From: Caballeronia sp. SBC1
Lineage (GTDB): Bacteria; Pseudomonadota; Gammaproteobacteria; Burkholderiales; Burkholderiaceae
Length of the DNA: 64,000 bases
Direction of reading: 5' to 3'
Assembly (NCBI RefSeq): GCF_011493005.1
Contig: NZ_CP049156.1
Location: 3,658,001 to 3,722,000, forward strand
Shown piece by piece: positions 36,013-45,400 of this stretch. A model generated the notes under the pieces. It searched no databases, was not told the DNA's origin, and saw only the letters and a list, made by a program, of their open reading frames with translations. Numbering within the stretch: the first letter of the stretch is position 1; every line of letters starts with the position of its first letter. Position numbers and translations under genes: made by a program.

Positions 36013-36990
36013 TCAGAACCCGATCGATTTCTTTCGGCCACCATTGCCCAATTCGATATCTCGAGCCTGCACTTCATGCCGGTTATCGATGCGCGCGTTG
36101 CCAAAAGCGTTCAGCATTGCACGCCGCATGGCTCGCGGAGAAGCCTGGGTCAACGCGTCGAGCGGCGCGTCGCCGAGTGTTTCCGGAAAGCGTGCGCCCC
36201 AAGCGTGGGCGCTGCGGATCTCGTCATAAATCGACTGCGCGATGCGGCGCGCGCCATCGCGGTCCGGCGGCGCGATTTCGTACACGTTCATCCGGTTCAG
36301 CAACGGCTCGGGAATCGTGTTTGCCTGATTCGCCGTCGCAACCCAGACCACGTTGCCGGCGTTGATCGGTATTTCGGCGAATTCATCGATAAAACTCTGC
36401 GCCGTATCGTGTTCCAGCAACGCATAAAGTGCGCCGAGCGGGTCGTATTGCGCGTCGCCTGTCGCTTTGTCGATTTCATCGACCGTCATCACCGGATTGG
36501 CGTAACTGCCGTTCACGAGCGCATCGAACACCTTGCCCGGCTTCGCGTTGCGCCATTGCGACGACGCGCCCGACAAGATCCAGCCCGCCGTCAGCGAACT
36601 CATGGCGAGGTAGTGGCACGACGTGCCGAGCAAACGCGCAAGCTGTTTCGCGAAATGCGTCTTACCAATACCCGGATCGCCGAGCAGCAGCATGGGCATC
36701 AATTCGAGCCGGTCCTCGGTTTCGAGGCACAGTGCGATCTGCTTGCGAATGTCGTTGAGCGGCTCGTGGAAATTGGGCAAATCCGCCACCAGATCGTCTA
36801 TGGAAGGCATCCGGTTTGGCTTGACGCAAAAGCGCAGATTGCCCGCTTTGAGCATCTTTTCGTACGTTGCGCGCAGCGCCTCGCTGCCCCCTTCGCTCAG
36901 GTCGTTCAACGCGGTTTCGACCTCGTCCAGGTCGTAGACCTTGCTGAACGACGCCACGGCGAGTTCCTGTTTAATGACGGCGGTGCTCAT
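36013..36990 (-). CDS. MoxR-like AAA ATPase
   Basis: 325 residues. About 95 residues precede the ATPase core. Walker A is LLLGDPGIGKTHFAKQL (Lys110); Walker B is VMTVDEIDKA near 170; sensor-type VVWVATANQANTIPEPLLNRM follows, and the lid has SPRAMRRAML. The fold is that of MoxR/Lon-like AAA+ ATPases. Such proteins often work with a VWA-domain partner; none is adjacent. The last gene before a run of small regulators; no operon partner is obvious. Confidence 0.85.
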   Translation of the reverse strand: MSTAVIKQELAVASFSKVYDLDEVETALNDLSEGGSEALRATYEKMLKAGNLRFCVKPNRMPSIDDLVADLPNFHEPLNDIRKQIALCLETEDRLELMPMLLLGDPGIGKTHFAKQLARLLGTSCHYLAMSSLTAGWILSGASSQWRNAKPGKVFDALVNGSYANPVMTVDEIDKATGDAQYDPLGALYALLEHDTAQSFIDEFAEIPINAGNVVWVATANQANTIPEPLLNRMNVYEIAPPDRDGARRIAQSIYDEIRSAHAWGARFPETLGDAPLDALTQASPRAMRRAMLNAFGNARIDNRHEVQARDIELGNGGRKKSIGF

Positions 36991-37361
36991 CGCTTTCCCC
37001 GGTTTTGTTGATCGATAAATTCAGTTTATCGGCCACAAAAATGCGCGCAAGCGAGCAGTCCCGGGCGTCTGCTGCTAATCGCCTAAAAATGCGATAGCTT
37101 CGGCAGGCGGCCCGAAGCGCTTGTATGATCGATGAGTTGCGCTGCGGAAAAAGCGGGGAGCGAGCGGGTGCGAAAAGTGCGCTGCCTGTGCATGACCGGC
37201 TAGGCGCAACACGAAAGATTGCTGCAGTTTTTGCGTTCGCGCAGGTAGCTTTTGGAAACACTTGGCGCTGAACGCACGCACCAGATCAGTGTCAGAAATA
37301 ACCTACCCGGATCGACCGGGCCATGGCCCAGACGCAATAAGGGATCAGGAGAAAAGCACAC
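36991..37361. other. Divergent intergenic region
   Basis: About 370 bases between the AAA ATPase and the exported protein at 37362. No convincing gene. A palindromic stretch GGGCCATGGCCC lies at about 37318-37329, just before the promoter-proximal side of the plus-strand gene. Confidence 0.45.
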
Positions 37362-37865
37362 ATGTTGAAACACCACACGGCAGCGCTGCTGTTCTGCGCC
37401 GCAATCACCGCGCCTTTCAGCGCTTTTGCGCAAGGCACGCAGCCGCAGCCGGTCAAATGGGAGCTGCAGGTTTTACAGGATGGTCAGCAGATCGACAGCT
37501 TCACTGGCACGACCAGCGTCGGCCAGGCCCGCACCGATACCCATCATCACGTGGTAAAAAACAACGTAGGTTGCGCGGACAAACCCGCCGGCGATATTGA
37601 CCTGCAGCGGACCCTCACCATTTCCCCCATCCACGCCAACAGCGACGACATCACGTTGCAGATCGACGCGCAGGAAACCTTACAAAGCAACACCGCGCCG
37701 TCGACCGCGGAGGGTTGCAAGCTGCCGCCCCAACCGCGTCAGGTCAGCGCCACGCATCCCGGGCTGGTTCTCAAGCCGGGCGAATGGTCGACGTGGCAGA
37801 TCGTCGATAAAAATCCGTCGCTCACCTACAAGGTTCGTGCGACGCTGGCAACGGCTGCGCAGTAG
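37362..37865 (+). CDS. Hypothetical periplasmic protein (167 aa)
   Basis: AGGAGA precedes the ATG. Signal peptide LLFCAAITAPFSAFAQG. The mature part, with one cysteine pair (GCADKP and GCKLPPQ), reads as beta-strands (WELQVLQDGQQIDSFTGTTSVG). It resembles small beta-rich exported proteins, but I cannot name a family. It lies upstream of an EEP-family enzyme with an 78-base gap. Confidence 0.75.
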   Translation: MLKHHTAALLFCAAITAPFSAFAQGTQPQPVKWELQVLQDGQQIDSFTGTTSVGQARTDTHHHVVKNNVGCADKPAGDIDLQRTLTISPIHANSDDITLQIDAQETLQSNTAPSTAEGCKLPPQPRQVSATHPGLVLKPGEWSTWQIVDKNPSLTYKVRATLATAAQ

Positions 37866-37943
37866 CGCGCCGCGCGTCGAGACATTCGACGCCACCGCGT
37901 CCCACACCGCGCCGTTCAACTCCGCGGTCAATACATTCATCGA

Positions 37944-38750
37944 ATGCGAAATCCAGAACATTTCAACTCCGGCATTCCCTCCGCTCACGAGATCCCCGAC
38001 TTCGTGGCCGTGAGCTGGAACCTGCACAAGGGCCGCTCGCCGCTTGGCCTCCAGGCGTGGAGCGCGATGCAGCGCTGGGTCCAGTCGACTAAAGCCGATG
38101 CCTATTTCCTGCAGGAAGCCATGGCTCGACGGATGCCGCAGCCTGTGTTGGCAGCGAGCTTCGGCAATCCACTCGATGCCCCGGTCGATGACATCTGGCA
38201 CTGCCAGGCAACAGAAATAGCAACGTCGCTCGATTTGCAGATCGCGCTCGGGCAGAACGTGTTCAAACCATCGTGGCGACATGGCAATGCGATTCTTTCG
38301 CCGCATCCGCTGGATCTGGGTGGACGGTGGGACATCTCGGCGCACAGGTTTGAGCGGCGCGGCTTGCTGGTCGCGCGCGCCACGTTTGCCGGGCGCTCGG
38401 TCACGCTGCTGTGCGCGCATCTCGCATTGACGCGGGCGGCACGGCTGCGGCAGATGAACTGGATCGCGTTGTGGATTTCAAAGGAAGCGCCTGTTGGGCC
38501 GCTCGTTTTGGCGGGCGACTTCAACGACTGGCGTAACGATTCGGTAGGGGTCTTCGGCGAACTCGGGATGAGCGAAGTGGCGACCATGCTCGGCGAATCC
38601 GGGCGGACCTATCCCGCGTTTTCACCCGCGCTCGCGCTCGACAAGATGTTCGTACGCGGAATGAAACCAGTTGAATGGATTACGCCGACGCAGGACACCG
38701 CATGGTTGTCCGATCATCTGCCGTATATGGCGAAGCTGCGGGTGGAGTAA
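37944..38750 (+). CDS. Endonuclease/exonuclease/phosphatase (EEP) family protein
   Basis: 268 residues. Family motifs in order: SWNLHKG (Asn26), YFLQEA (Glu58), RHGNAILS, LLCAHLALT, LAGDFNDW, and the catalytic SDHLP near 256-260. This is the Mg-dependent hydrolase fold shared by exonuclease III, DNase I and phospholipid phosphatases; the substrate is not predictable. No signal peptide is seen. Confidence 0.9.
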   Translation: MRNPEHFNSGIPSAHEIPDFVAVSWNLHKGRSPLGLQAWSAMQRWVQSTKADAYFLQEAMARRMPQPVLAASFGNPLDAPVDDIWHCQATEIATSLDLQIALGQNVFKPSWRHGNAILSPHPLDLGGRWDISAHRFERRGLLVARATFAGRSVTLLCAHLALTRAARLRQMNWIALWISKEAPVGPLVLAGDFNDWRNDSVGVFGELGMSEVATMLGESGRTYPAFSPALALDKMFVRGMKPVEWITPTQDTAWLSDHLPYMAKLRVE

Positions 38751-38759
38751 CTCGTCTTT

Positions 38760-39170
38760 TTAGTGACGGCCTGCAAATGACGCGGCAATCACGGCTTCTA
38801 TCGCGGTGAAGGACACGGGTTTGACCAGGTGATGGTCGAAGCCGGCGTCGTGGGCTGCCTTCTTGTCACTGTCCGCGCCATATCCCGTCAGCGCGATCAG
38901 CAATGCGGATTTAGTCACCGAGCGCGTGCGCATCTCCCGCGCAACATCGAAGCCGTCCATGCCCGGCAAGCCGATATCCAGGATCACGACATCGGGCGCG
39001 AAGTCATCAACCATGGCAAGCGCGCTCGGGCCGTCATGCATCACGCGAACTTCGTGGCCGAGCGTTTCGAGCAACATCGACATGGCTTCGGCTGCATCGA
39101 CGCTGTCATCGACGAGCAATACCCGGCGCGGTTGTGTGGATTCGCCTGGCGCGCTGTCGGTCATCATCAT
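38760..39170 (-). CDS. Single-domain response regulator
   Basis: 136 residues from the ATG at 39170, chosen for its AGGAAAG; two further ATG codons follow immediately. Receiver only: VLLVDDSVDAAEAM, phospho-acceptor Asp65 in VVILDIGLPGMDG, Thr in IALTGYG, Lys in HLVKPVS. It is close in sequence to the regulator at 29979 (shared TGYG/TGWG and HHLVKPVS elements), so the two look like paralogues. Confidence 0.9.
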   Translation of the reverse strand: MMMTDSAPGESTQPRRVLLVDDSVDAAEAMSMLLETLGHEVRVMHDGPSALAMVDDFAPDVVILDIGLPGMDGFDVAREMRTRSVTKSALLIALTGYGADSDKKAAHDAGFDHHLVKPVSFTAIEAVIAASFAGRH

Positions 39171-39243
39171 GGTGGTACTTTCCTGGATTTTTGAGAATGC
39201 TGAAGGTGCTCGCGCGCTGAGCGAATCAGGCGCGCGGACAATT

Positions 39244-40356
39244 TCAGGATGATACCGGGAAAGTGGATTCACTCCGTCTGGCGGTAGATTCGGCAGACTC
39301 GTGCGGCATCCAGCCGAAGCGCGCTTGCATCATTTCACCCGGCATCAACACCCCGCCGCCTACGTCTTCTCGCGGCGCGTCGAGGTTCAAGAAATCCACC
39401 GTGTTCGTGACAGGTTCCACGCACAACAGGTTCGGATGCGCCGACGGCGCGTACAGGACCATGTGATTGAACGGCTCATCGGCGTGAAGCGTCACGCTGC
39501 GGCGCTCATCCGGCCAGTCGATGGTCGCCGACCTCGACCAGCCCGCAAAGTTGTTGTCCAGATCGTAAGCATCGGCGGATAAGCCTTCCGGCGACGCCAA
39601 CGCATCGACGCACGGATGCGCGCCAAGCTTTGTCGGCAGGAGATCCTGTGTGGCGTGCCACATTGCGCGGGCGTTGGTGTGGATACGTGTGGCCGGCGTC
39701 CGAGGGTAATAAGGATGATGACCCATGCCGAACGGCATAGGCTGATCGGCGAGATTGCGTATCCGCATGGTGACGAACAAGCCTGAATCATCGAGTTCGA
39801 AACGCTGCGTGGCTTCGTATCGATACGGCCAGTGATGCGCCGGTTCGCTGCCGGGCTCGTGGTTCAGATGCAATTCCACCATGGTCGATGAGACCAAACC
39901 CACGCGCCACGGCCGCCGCCACGCGTGTCCATGCAGCGCGTGATCGAATGCGTTGCCATCGGCGGATAGATCGACCTCACGGCCATCGAAAGCAAAACGC
40001 GCATCGCGCAGCCGGTTGCAGTACGGCAGCAACGGAAAGCTCGCCATGCCGAGCGGGTTGCACGCAGCGAGCGCGTCGGCCGAAGCGGGGCGCAGCCAAT
40101 GCAACTCGGTGCGACCATTGGCATTGGCATTGGCATTGGCATTGGCGTTGGCGTTGCCGCCATCCCGCAGATCGTAGAACGCCGCGATCGCGCCGCCGAC
40201 GTGCGGCGCCAGCAACACTCGCCGATCCTCAAAGCGTAGTTCGATCAGCGCAGCGTCATTCAACGCCAGGCGAAACGCGTCGTCAGCGATCGGCGCGCGC
40301 TGAATGGACTGGGCGGCGGCGCTTTCACCCGCGCCTTCGTGGCGATCGGCGTTCAA
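39244..40356 (-). CDS. Aldose 1-epimerase family protein
   Basis: 370 residues. Mutarotase fold: LLPYCNRLRDARFAFDG (Asn-Arg pair), ALHGHAWRRPW (catalytic His), FGMGHHPYYP, and a late acidic motif around NLLCVEPVTNTVDF (catalytic Glu). It interconverts sugar anomers, which fits the sugar importer 2 kb away. The start overlaps the stop of the gene at 40353 by four bases (ATGA), so the two are coupled. An Asn-Ala repeat (about residues 68-81) comes from a DNA hexamer repeat. Confidence 0.9.
   Translation of the reverse strand: MNADRHEGAGESAAAQSIQRAPIADDAFRLALNDAALIELRFEDRRVLLAPHVGGAIAAFYDLRDGGNANANANANANANGRTELHWLRPASADALAACNPLGMASFPLLPYCNRLRDARFAFDGREVDLSADGNAFDHALHGHAWRRPWRVGLVSSTMVELHLNHEPGSEPAHHWPYRYEATQRFELDDSGLFVTMRIRNLADQPMPFGMGHHPYYPRTPATRIHTNARAMWHATQDLLPTKLGAHPCVDALASPEGLSADAYDLDNNFAGWSRSATIDWPDERRSVTLHADEPFNHMVLYAPSAHPNLLCVEPVTNTVDFLNLDAPREDVGGGVLMPGEMMQARFGWMPHESAESTARRSESTFPVSS
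40117..40158 (-). repeat. Hexanucleotide repeat in the aldose epimerase gene
   Basis: Seven 6-base units: ATTGGC five times, then GTTGGC and GTTGCC, coding alternating Asn-Ala in a surface loop. Copy-number change keeps the reading frame, so it would alter loop length, not switch the gene off. Confidence 0.9.
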
Positions 40357-41153
40357 TATGCGAACCGCTGATAACTTTCGTCGAAGGTCCGCGGCGTCTT
40401 GTCGACTTGCGGGCTATAACGCAGCAGCCGTTTCGCGCGGGCGGGCAGCGCGGCGAACACATCGCGCGGCACTTGCACCTGCACTTCCGGCCTGAAATAC
40501 CACGAACGGCTATAACCAATCACGACCATCGGACGCGGGGTATCGGTGAAATTCGGTGTGCCGCGATGCAAACCGCGCACGTCGCGGATCATCACGTCGC
40601 CGAGTTGCATCGGGACGCGTTCTGCTGGAAAACGGCCATCCGCCAAACCAGCGAGCGCTTCCTCACGCGATAACCGATGCGTCCCACGCGTGGTTTCCAG
40701 CGACCCGTTCTCCCCATTCACATCGATAAGCGGAAAATTCACCGCCAACTGAAACGATGGCGTTTCCGGCAGGCCATCGAACAAAGGCGGCGTGTCGCGA
40801 TGCCAGTCCTGAAAGTCGGAGCCGCGCACGGGTGTATCGGTGGCGAGCTGGCACATCACGGGATCGGGACCGGCAATTCGCTCGACGATCCCCAGCACGT
40901 CGTCATCGCAGAAGATGGCAGGATCGGCGAACTCGCCTTCAAACGGCAACGTGACGTAATAGCGCCCGGGTCCTCGATTACCGCTGTCGCCCTGCTCGCG
41001 CGCCGCCGCTTCGTGCGGCTCGAAAAGGGGTGCGAAAGCCGCACGCCACGCTTCGAGCGTCGCACGCGGGAAATGGCTGTGCAGCAGCACAAAGCCGTCA
41101 CGTTCGAAGTCCTCCGCAAACGCATCGCGAGCGCGCTCGTCGTAGCGGGCCAT
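40353..41153 (-). CDS. Phytanoyl-CoA dioxygenase (PhyH) family protein
   Basis: 266 residues, Fe(II)/2-oxoglutarate-dependent oxygenase fold. The iron triad is visible as His118 and Asp120 (DWHRDT) and His196 (GLHRGTPN), with the 2-oxoglutarate-binding Arg probably in TPRPMVVIGYSR. The substrate is unknown; bacterial members act on many small molecules. First gene of a two-gene unit with an aldose epimerase, divergent from a LacI regulator, so it may belong to the same sugar regulon. Confidence 0.88.
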   Translation of the reverse strand: MARYDERARDAFAEDFERDGFVLLHSHFPRATLEAWRAAFAPLFEPHEAAAREQGDSGNRGPGRYYVTLPFEGEFADPAIFCDDDVLGIVERIAGPDPVMCQLATDTPVRGSDFQDWHRDTPPLFDGLPETPSFQLAVNFPLIDVNGENGSLETTRGTHRLSREEALAGLADGRFPAERVPMQLGDVMIRDVRGLHRGTPNFTDTPRPMVVIGYSRSWYFRPEVQVQVPRDVFAALPARAKRLLRYSPQVDKTPRTFDESYQRFAY

Positions 41154-41270
41154 TGTTGTCTCCTTGTGTTGCGCCGCGTGAACCGGGCGCGGTCGGCACG
41201 CGAGGCTTTCATTGATCCGATAGCCCGCGCGCGCCCCGAGAATCGCACGATCGCCGCGAATTAGTCAATA

Positions 41271-41283
41271 TTATTAGTAATAA
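41271..41283. promoter_or_regulatory. Candidate LacI-type operator
   Basis: TTATTAGTAATAA is a perfect 13-base palindrome with a central G, in the divergent region between phyH and the LacI-family gene. Similar TAATAATATT sequences occur beside it (revcomp of 41266-41275) and again after the LacI gene near 42506-42520, upstream of the transporter. The shared core suggests that the LacI protein binds all of them. Confidence 0.45.
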
Positions 41284-41436
41284 CACTTAGACCAGCCGGA
41301 TCACCGATAAGAGCAATACAGGCAATGGTTTATGAGCGTTGTCGGTAGAAAATATTAGTGGTACCGTCGGCGGCATCCGCAGAACGTTTCAGCGCCACGC
41401 AACGACAACGCCGCCGCTTTTTCGCGGCCACAGACA

Positions 41437-42525
41437 ATGAAAAAATCCACGCAACGCCGTCCGACGATGACCGACATCGCGAAGCTGACCGGCGTCTCGC
41501 AATCGACCGTTTCGCTCGTGCTGAACAACGCGACCAGCGCGAAATTCTCCGATGCTACGCGCAACAAGGTACTGAAGGCGGCACAGGATCTCGGCTACCG
41601 GATGACGGCCCGCGAACCGCTGGACGCGGCGATTGGGGCGAACGAGAAGAACTTGATCGTATATCTCGCCGATGAGATTTCCACGAGCCCGCATCCGGTG
41701 GTGAACATCGACGGCGCACGCGATACAGCGTTCGCAAACGGCCGGATGCTTGCTGTTTACTCGACCCACGGCAACGCAGAGATCGAGCAGCAAGTACTCG
41801 ACGCCACGCTGACGAATCCCAACGTGCTCGGCGTGATTTACGCAACGGTTTATACCCGCAAGGTGATCTTGCCGGCTGCGCTTTCAAAGGTCCCGACGGT
41901 CCTGCTGAACTGCTACACAAGCGATTCCGAGCTTTCGTCGGTGGTGCCGGCGGAAGTCACGGGCGGCCATACCGCGACGGAATACCTGCTGAACGCGGGG
42001 CATCGAAGAATTGGGTATGTGAATGGCGAGCCCTGGCAGGACGCGGCGCGCGACCGCCTGAAAGGCTATCGGATGGCGCTCTCGACTGCGGACCTTCCGT
42101 TCGCCGCTGAACTGGTGCGCGAAGGCGACTGGAGCTCGGGTTCGGGCTTCGAGCAAACGCTCTCTCTCATGCGCCAATCCAATCCGCCGACAGCCATTTT
42201 CTGCGCGAACGATTTGATGGCGCTGGGCGCAATTGAGGCGCTGAAACAGCTTGGATTGCGCGTGCCGGAAGACGTGTCCGTACTCGGCTACGACGATCAG
42301 GAAATCGCCCGGCATACCCATCCACCGCTCTCCACGGTCGTCCTGCCCAACTATGAACTGGGCCGATGGGCCGTCGAAACACTGCTGCAAGAGGAGCACA
42401 ACCGCGCCGCCGGTGCACCGGTACGCCGGCGCACGGTGAAGCTCGACGGACCGCTGGTGGAACGCGCATCGGTAAGGGTAATTACCGTGGCAAAACAGCC
42501 CGCAATTAATAATATTAGCGATTGA
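41437..42525 (+). CDS. LacI-family transcriptional regulator
   Basis: 362 residues. The DNA-binding head RRPTMTDIAKLTGVSQSTVSLVLNN is the classic LacI helix-turn-helix, with the hinge RNKVLKAAQDLGYR. The effector domain has AIFCANDLMALGAIEALKQLG and DVSVLGYDDQEIARHTHPPLSTV. It probably binds a sugar and represses the downstream transporter and perhaps the divergent phyH-epimerase pair. A start at Met11 is also possible; neither has a strong ribosome site. Confidence 0.93.
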   Translation: MKKSTQRRPTMTDIAKLTGVSQSTVSLVLNNATSAKFSDATRNKVLKAAQDLGYRMTAREPLDAAIGANEKNLIVYLADEISTSPHPVVNIDGARDTAFANGRMLAVYSTHGNAEIEQQVLDATLTNPNVLGVIYATVYTRKVILPAALSKVPTVLLNCYTSDSELSSVVPAEVTGGHTATEYLLNAGHRRIGYVNGEPWQDAARDRLKGYRMALSTADLPFAAELVREGDWSSGSGFEQTLSLMRQSNPPTAIFCANDLMALGAIEALKQLGLRVPEDVSVLGYDDQEIARHTHPPLSTVVLPNYELGRWAVETLLQEEHNRAAGAPVRRRTVKLDGPLVERASVRVITVAKQPAINNISD

Positions 42526-42648
42526 CCAATAATAAAATACGGTGGAATAATCATCGCACCCCGACTTATTGAGATGAAGCGGCGAGGACGGAAAACACCG
42601 TAGGACCAACCACTTAAAAAAGCAGGACCATCCATACCGGAGGAAGAC

Positions 42649-43662
42649 ATGCTGTCGCTTGAAAACTTCAACAAACGCAAATTCCCGTTGCGCGTGCTGG
42701 CCACGTCGGCGCTCGCGCTGTCGATGGTGGCGGGCGTAAGCATCGCCCACGCCGACGACTCTCCCCTGCCGAAACTCGCGAACAAGAAACCCTTGCGCGT
42801 CGGCTTCGCTCAGACGGAAAGCAACAACCCGTGGCGTCTCGCCGAAACCAAGAGCTTCAAGGACATCGCGGCGAAGTGCGGCTGGCAGATGGTGATGACC
42901 GACGCGAACAGCTCGGCATCGAAACAGGTCGCCGACATCCAGAGCATGATCGCGCAGCACGTCGATTTGATCGTGTTCCCGCCGCGCGAAGAAAAGCCGC
43001 TCGCGCCAATCGTGCTGCAGGCAAAGAAGGCGGGGATTCCGGTGATCCTGGTGGACCGTAACGTGGATCAATCGGTGGCGAAAGCGGGCCAGGACTACAT
43101 CACGTTCATCGGCTCTGACTTTATCAACCAGGGACAGCGCGCGGCCGACTGGCTGGTCAAGTCGACCGGCGGCAAGGCCAAGATCATCGAGCTGGAAGGA
43201 TCGACGGGCGCGTCCGCGGCGAACGATCGCAAGAAAGGGTTTGACGACGTGATCGCGAAGAATCCGGGCATGCAGATCATCGCGTCGCAAAGCGGCGACT
43301 TTGCCCGCGACAAGGGCCGTCAGGTCATGGAAACGCTGCTTCAGGCGCATCCCGATGTCACCGCCGTCTACGCGCACAACGACGAAATGGCGCTCGGCGC
43401 GATTGCCGCAATCAAGGCGGCCGGCAAGCAGCCGGGCAAGGACATCACCATTGTGACGATCGACGGGACGAAGGGCGGCATGGACGCCATCGCGGCCGGC
43501 GAACTCGGTGCCAGCGTGCAGTCGAGCCCGTTCTTCGGCCCGCTCGCGTGCGACGTGGCGCAGAAATTCGCGAAGGGCGAAACGGTCCCGCCGTGGGTGA
43601 AAGTCTCCGACCGCTTCTACGATAAAAGCAACGTGCAGCAGAGCATGCAGTACGGTTATTGA
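42649..43662 (+). CDS. Sugar ABC transporter substrate-binding protein (YtfQ-like)
   Basis: 337 residues, with GGAGGAAG before the ATG. Signal peptide ALALSMVAGVSIAHADD. The periplasmic-binding fold starts PLRVGFAQTESNNPWRLAET and includes IVFPPREEKPLAPIV, VDRNVD, IELEGSTGASAANDRKKGF, ASQSGDFARDKGRQVMETLL and VYAHNDEMALGAIAAIK. These match the E. coli galactofuranose-binding protein YtfQ closely in motif and spacing. Galactofuranose is therefore a reasonable guess, but other pentose or hexose ligands cannot be excluded. Confidence 0.92.
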   Translation: MLSLENFNKRKFPLRVLATSALALSMVAGVSIAHADDSPLPKLANKKPLRVGFAQTESNNPWRLAETKSFKDIAAKCGWQMVMTDANSSASKQVADIQSMIAQHVDLIVFPPREEKPLAPIVLQAKKAGIPVILVDRNVDQSVAKAGQDYITFIGSDFINQGQRAADWLVKSTGGKAKIIELEGSTGASAANDRKKGFDDVIAKNPGMQIIASQSGDFARDKGRQVMETLLQAHPDVTAVYAHNDEMALGAIAAIKAAGKQPGKDITIVTIDGTKGGMDAIAAGELGASVQSSPFFGPLACDVAQKFAKGETVPPWVKVSDRFYDKSNVQQSMQYGY

Positions 43663-43825
43663 GCGGACACGTTCAGTGAACGTGTAACGCTTGGTCGACA
43701 GAGCAACGAAGGTGTTCGAAGCGGCGCGCCCCGTCTTTCGCGGGCCGTCGCTTCTTTTGTATCCGGCGCGCGCAAACGCATTCAGCATTCATTGCGTGAA
43801 ACCAACCGCCAGGGAGACGCACTAG

Positions 43826-45400
43826 ATGAACACGCCGAATTCTGGATCCCCCCTGCTCGAAATGCAGGACATCGACATCAGCTTTGGTGGCGTGGCCGCG
43901 TTGCGGCACGCGCGGCTTTCTGTGTCGGCGGGAGAGGTGCATGCGCTGATCGGGCAGAACGGCGCGGGTAAATCGACGCTGATCAAGATCCTCACGGGTG
44001 CATACCGGCGCTCGGCGGGCACGATTCGTTTCGATGGCCGCGAAGCCGATTTCCGCAGCCCGAAAGAAGCGCGCGAAGCCGGTATCAGCACGATCTATCA
44101 GGAGATCAATCTTGTCCCGTTCCGCTCGATTGCCGAGAACATCTTTCTCGGGCGCGAGCCGCGCCGGTTTGGGTTGATCGACTGGAAGACGATTCATCGT
44201 CGTGCGCAGGAATTGCTCGACTCGTTTGGCTTGCAGATCGATGTAAGCAAACCCGTGCGTGAGTTTTCGACGGCTATCCAGCAGATGGTGGCGTTGGCGC
44301 GGGCGGTATCGTCGGAAGCGAAGATGGTCATCATGGACGAATCCACGTCCTCGCTCGATGAACGCGAAGTCGAATTGCTGTTCACCGTGGTGCGGCGCTT
44401 AAGGGACGACGGCCGCGCGGTGATTTTTGTGTCGCATCGGCTGGATGAGTTGTATGCGCTGTGCGATCGCGTCACGGTCATGCGCGACGGGCAAACCGTC
44501 GCGGAAAGCCCGATGGCCGCGCTCGACAAGTTGCAACTCGTCACCACCATGCTTGGCCGCACGCTTGCGGCCGTGGTGCACGAGGACAGCGCGGTCAAGG
44601 AAGCCAACCTCGCCAAACGCGGTTCGACGGCGATCAGCGCAACGAACCTCGGCGCGGGCGCGAAGGTGACGGACGTATCGCTTGATGTCCACGCGGGCGA
44701 GGCCGTAGGTCTGGCCGGTCTGCTTGGCTCGGGCCGCACGGAAACCATGCGGTTGATGTTCGGCGCGGATTCGACCGAACGCGGGTCGCTTTTCATCGAT
44801 GGCAAGCCGGTCACGCTCAAGTCGCCGCAAGACGCCATTGCGCGCGGGATTGCGTATCTCACCGAGGATCGCAAGGGCGAAGGCATCGTGCCCGAGCTGT
44901 CCGTGCGCGACAACCTCACGCTCGTGTGCCTGCGCACGCTGACTAGACGCGGCGTAGTCGATGTCGCAAAGCAGCGCGAGATAGTGGATCGGTTTATCGA
45001 ATCGCTGGGGATCAAACTGCGGTCGCCCGATCAGCCGATACGCGAACTCTCGGGCGGCAATCAGCAGAAGGTTTTGCTCGCACGCTGGTTGGCGACGAAC
45101 CCCAGTTTGCTGCTGCTCGATGAACCCACGCGAGGGATCGATGTCGGCGCTAAAGCCGATGTTGCGAAGATCATCCGCGAGCTGCGCGACTCGGGGCTGG
45201 CGGTGTTGCTGTCGGCATCCGAGCTCGAAGAGCTCACTGCCGTGGCCGATCGCGCTGTTGTGATCCGCGATGGCAGGACCGTCGCCGAACTGGATGGTGC
45301 GCGCATGAGCGAGGCGTCGATCATGGATGCGATCGCGTATGGGTCCGGAGAAGAGTCCGCGCTGGTGGAAGCGATCGATGCCAAAGAAGGTCAGCCATGA
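43826..45400 (+). CDS. Sugar ABC transporter ATP-binding protein (two ATPase domains, YtfR-like)
   Basis: 524 residues, with GGGAGA before the ATG. The N-terminal ATPase has Walker A GQNGAGKST (Lys49) and Walker B MVIMDESTSSLD. The C-terminal half has a degenerate Walker A (AGLLGSGRTETMRL, no lysine), as usual in this family, then signature LSGGNQQKVLLARWL and LLLLDEPTRGIDVGAK. Tandem ATPases of this kind power ribose/galactofuranose-type importers. Co-transcribed with the permeases; its stop overlaps the next start by four bases. Confidence 0.94.
   Translation: MNTPNSGSPLLEMQDIDISFGGVAALRHARLSVSAGEVHALIGQNGAGKSTLIKILTGAYRRSAGTIRFDGREADFRSPKEAREAGISTIYQEINLVPFRSIAENIFLGREPRRFGLIDWKTIHRRAQELLDSFGLQIDVSKPVREFSTAIQQMVALARAVSSEAKMVIMDESTSSLDEREVELLFTVVRRLRDDGRAVIFVSHRLDELYALCDRVTVMRDGQTVAESPMAALDKLQLVTTMLGRTLAAVVHEDSAVKEANLAKRGSTAISATNLGAGAKVTDVSLDVHAGEAVGLAGLLGSGRTETMRLMFGADSTERGSLFIDGKPVTLKSPQDAIARGIAYLTEDRKGEGIVPELSVRDNLTLVCLRTLTRRGVVDVAKQREIVDRFIESLGIKLRSPDQPIRELSGGNQQKVLLARWLATNPSLLLLDEPTRGIDVGAKADVAKIIRELRDSGLAVLLSASELEELTAVADRAVVIRDGRTVAELDGARMSEASIMDAIAYGSGEESALVEAIDAKEGQP

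Noticed and set aside
41884..43788. Long minus-strand open frame (634 codons) opposite the LacI and substrate-binding genes
   Set aside because: It is a shadow of GC-rich genes on the other strand; composition is Arg/His-rich without motifs, and both opposing genes are certain.
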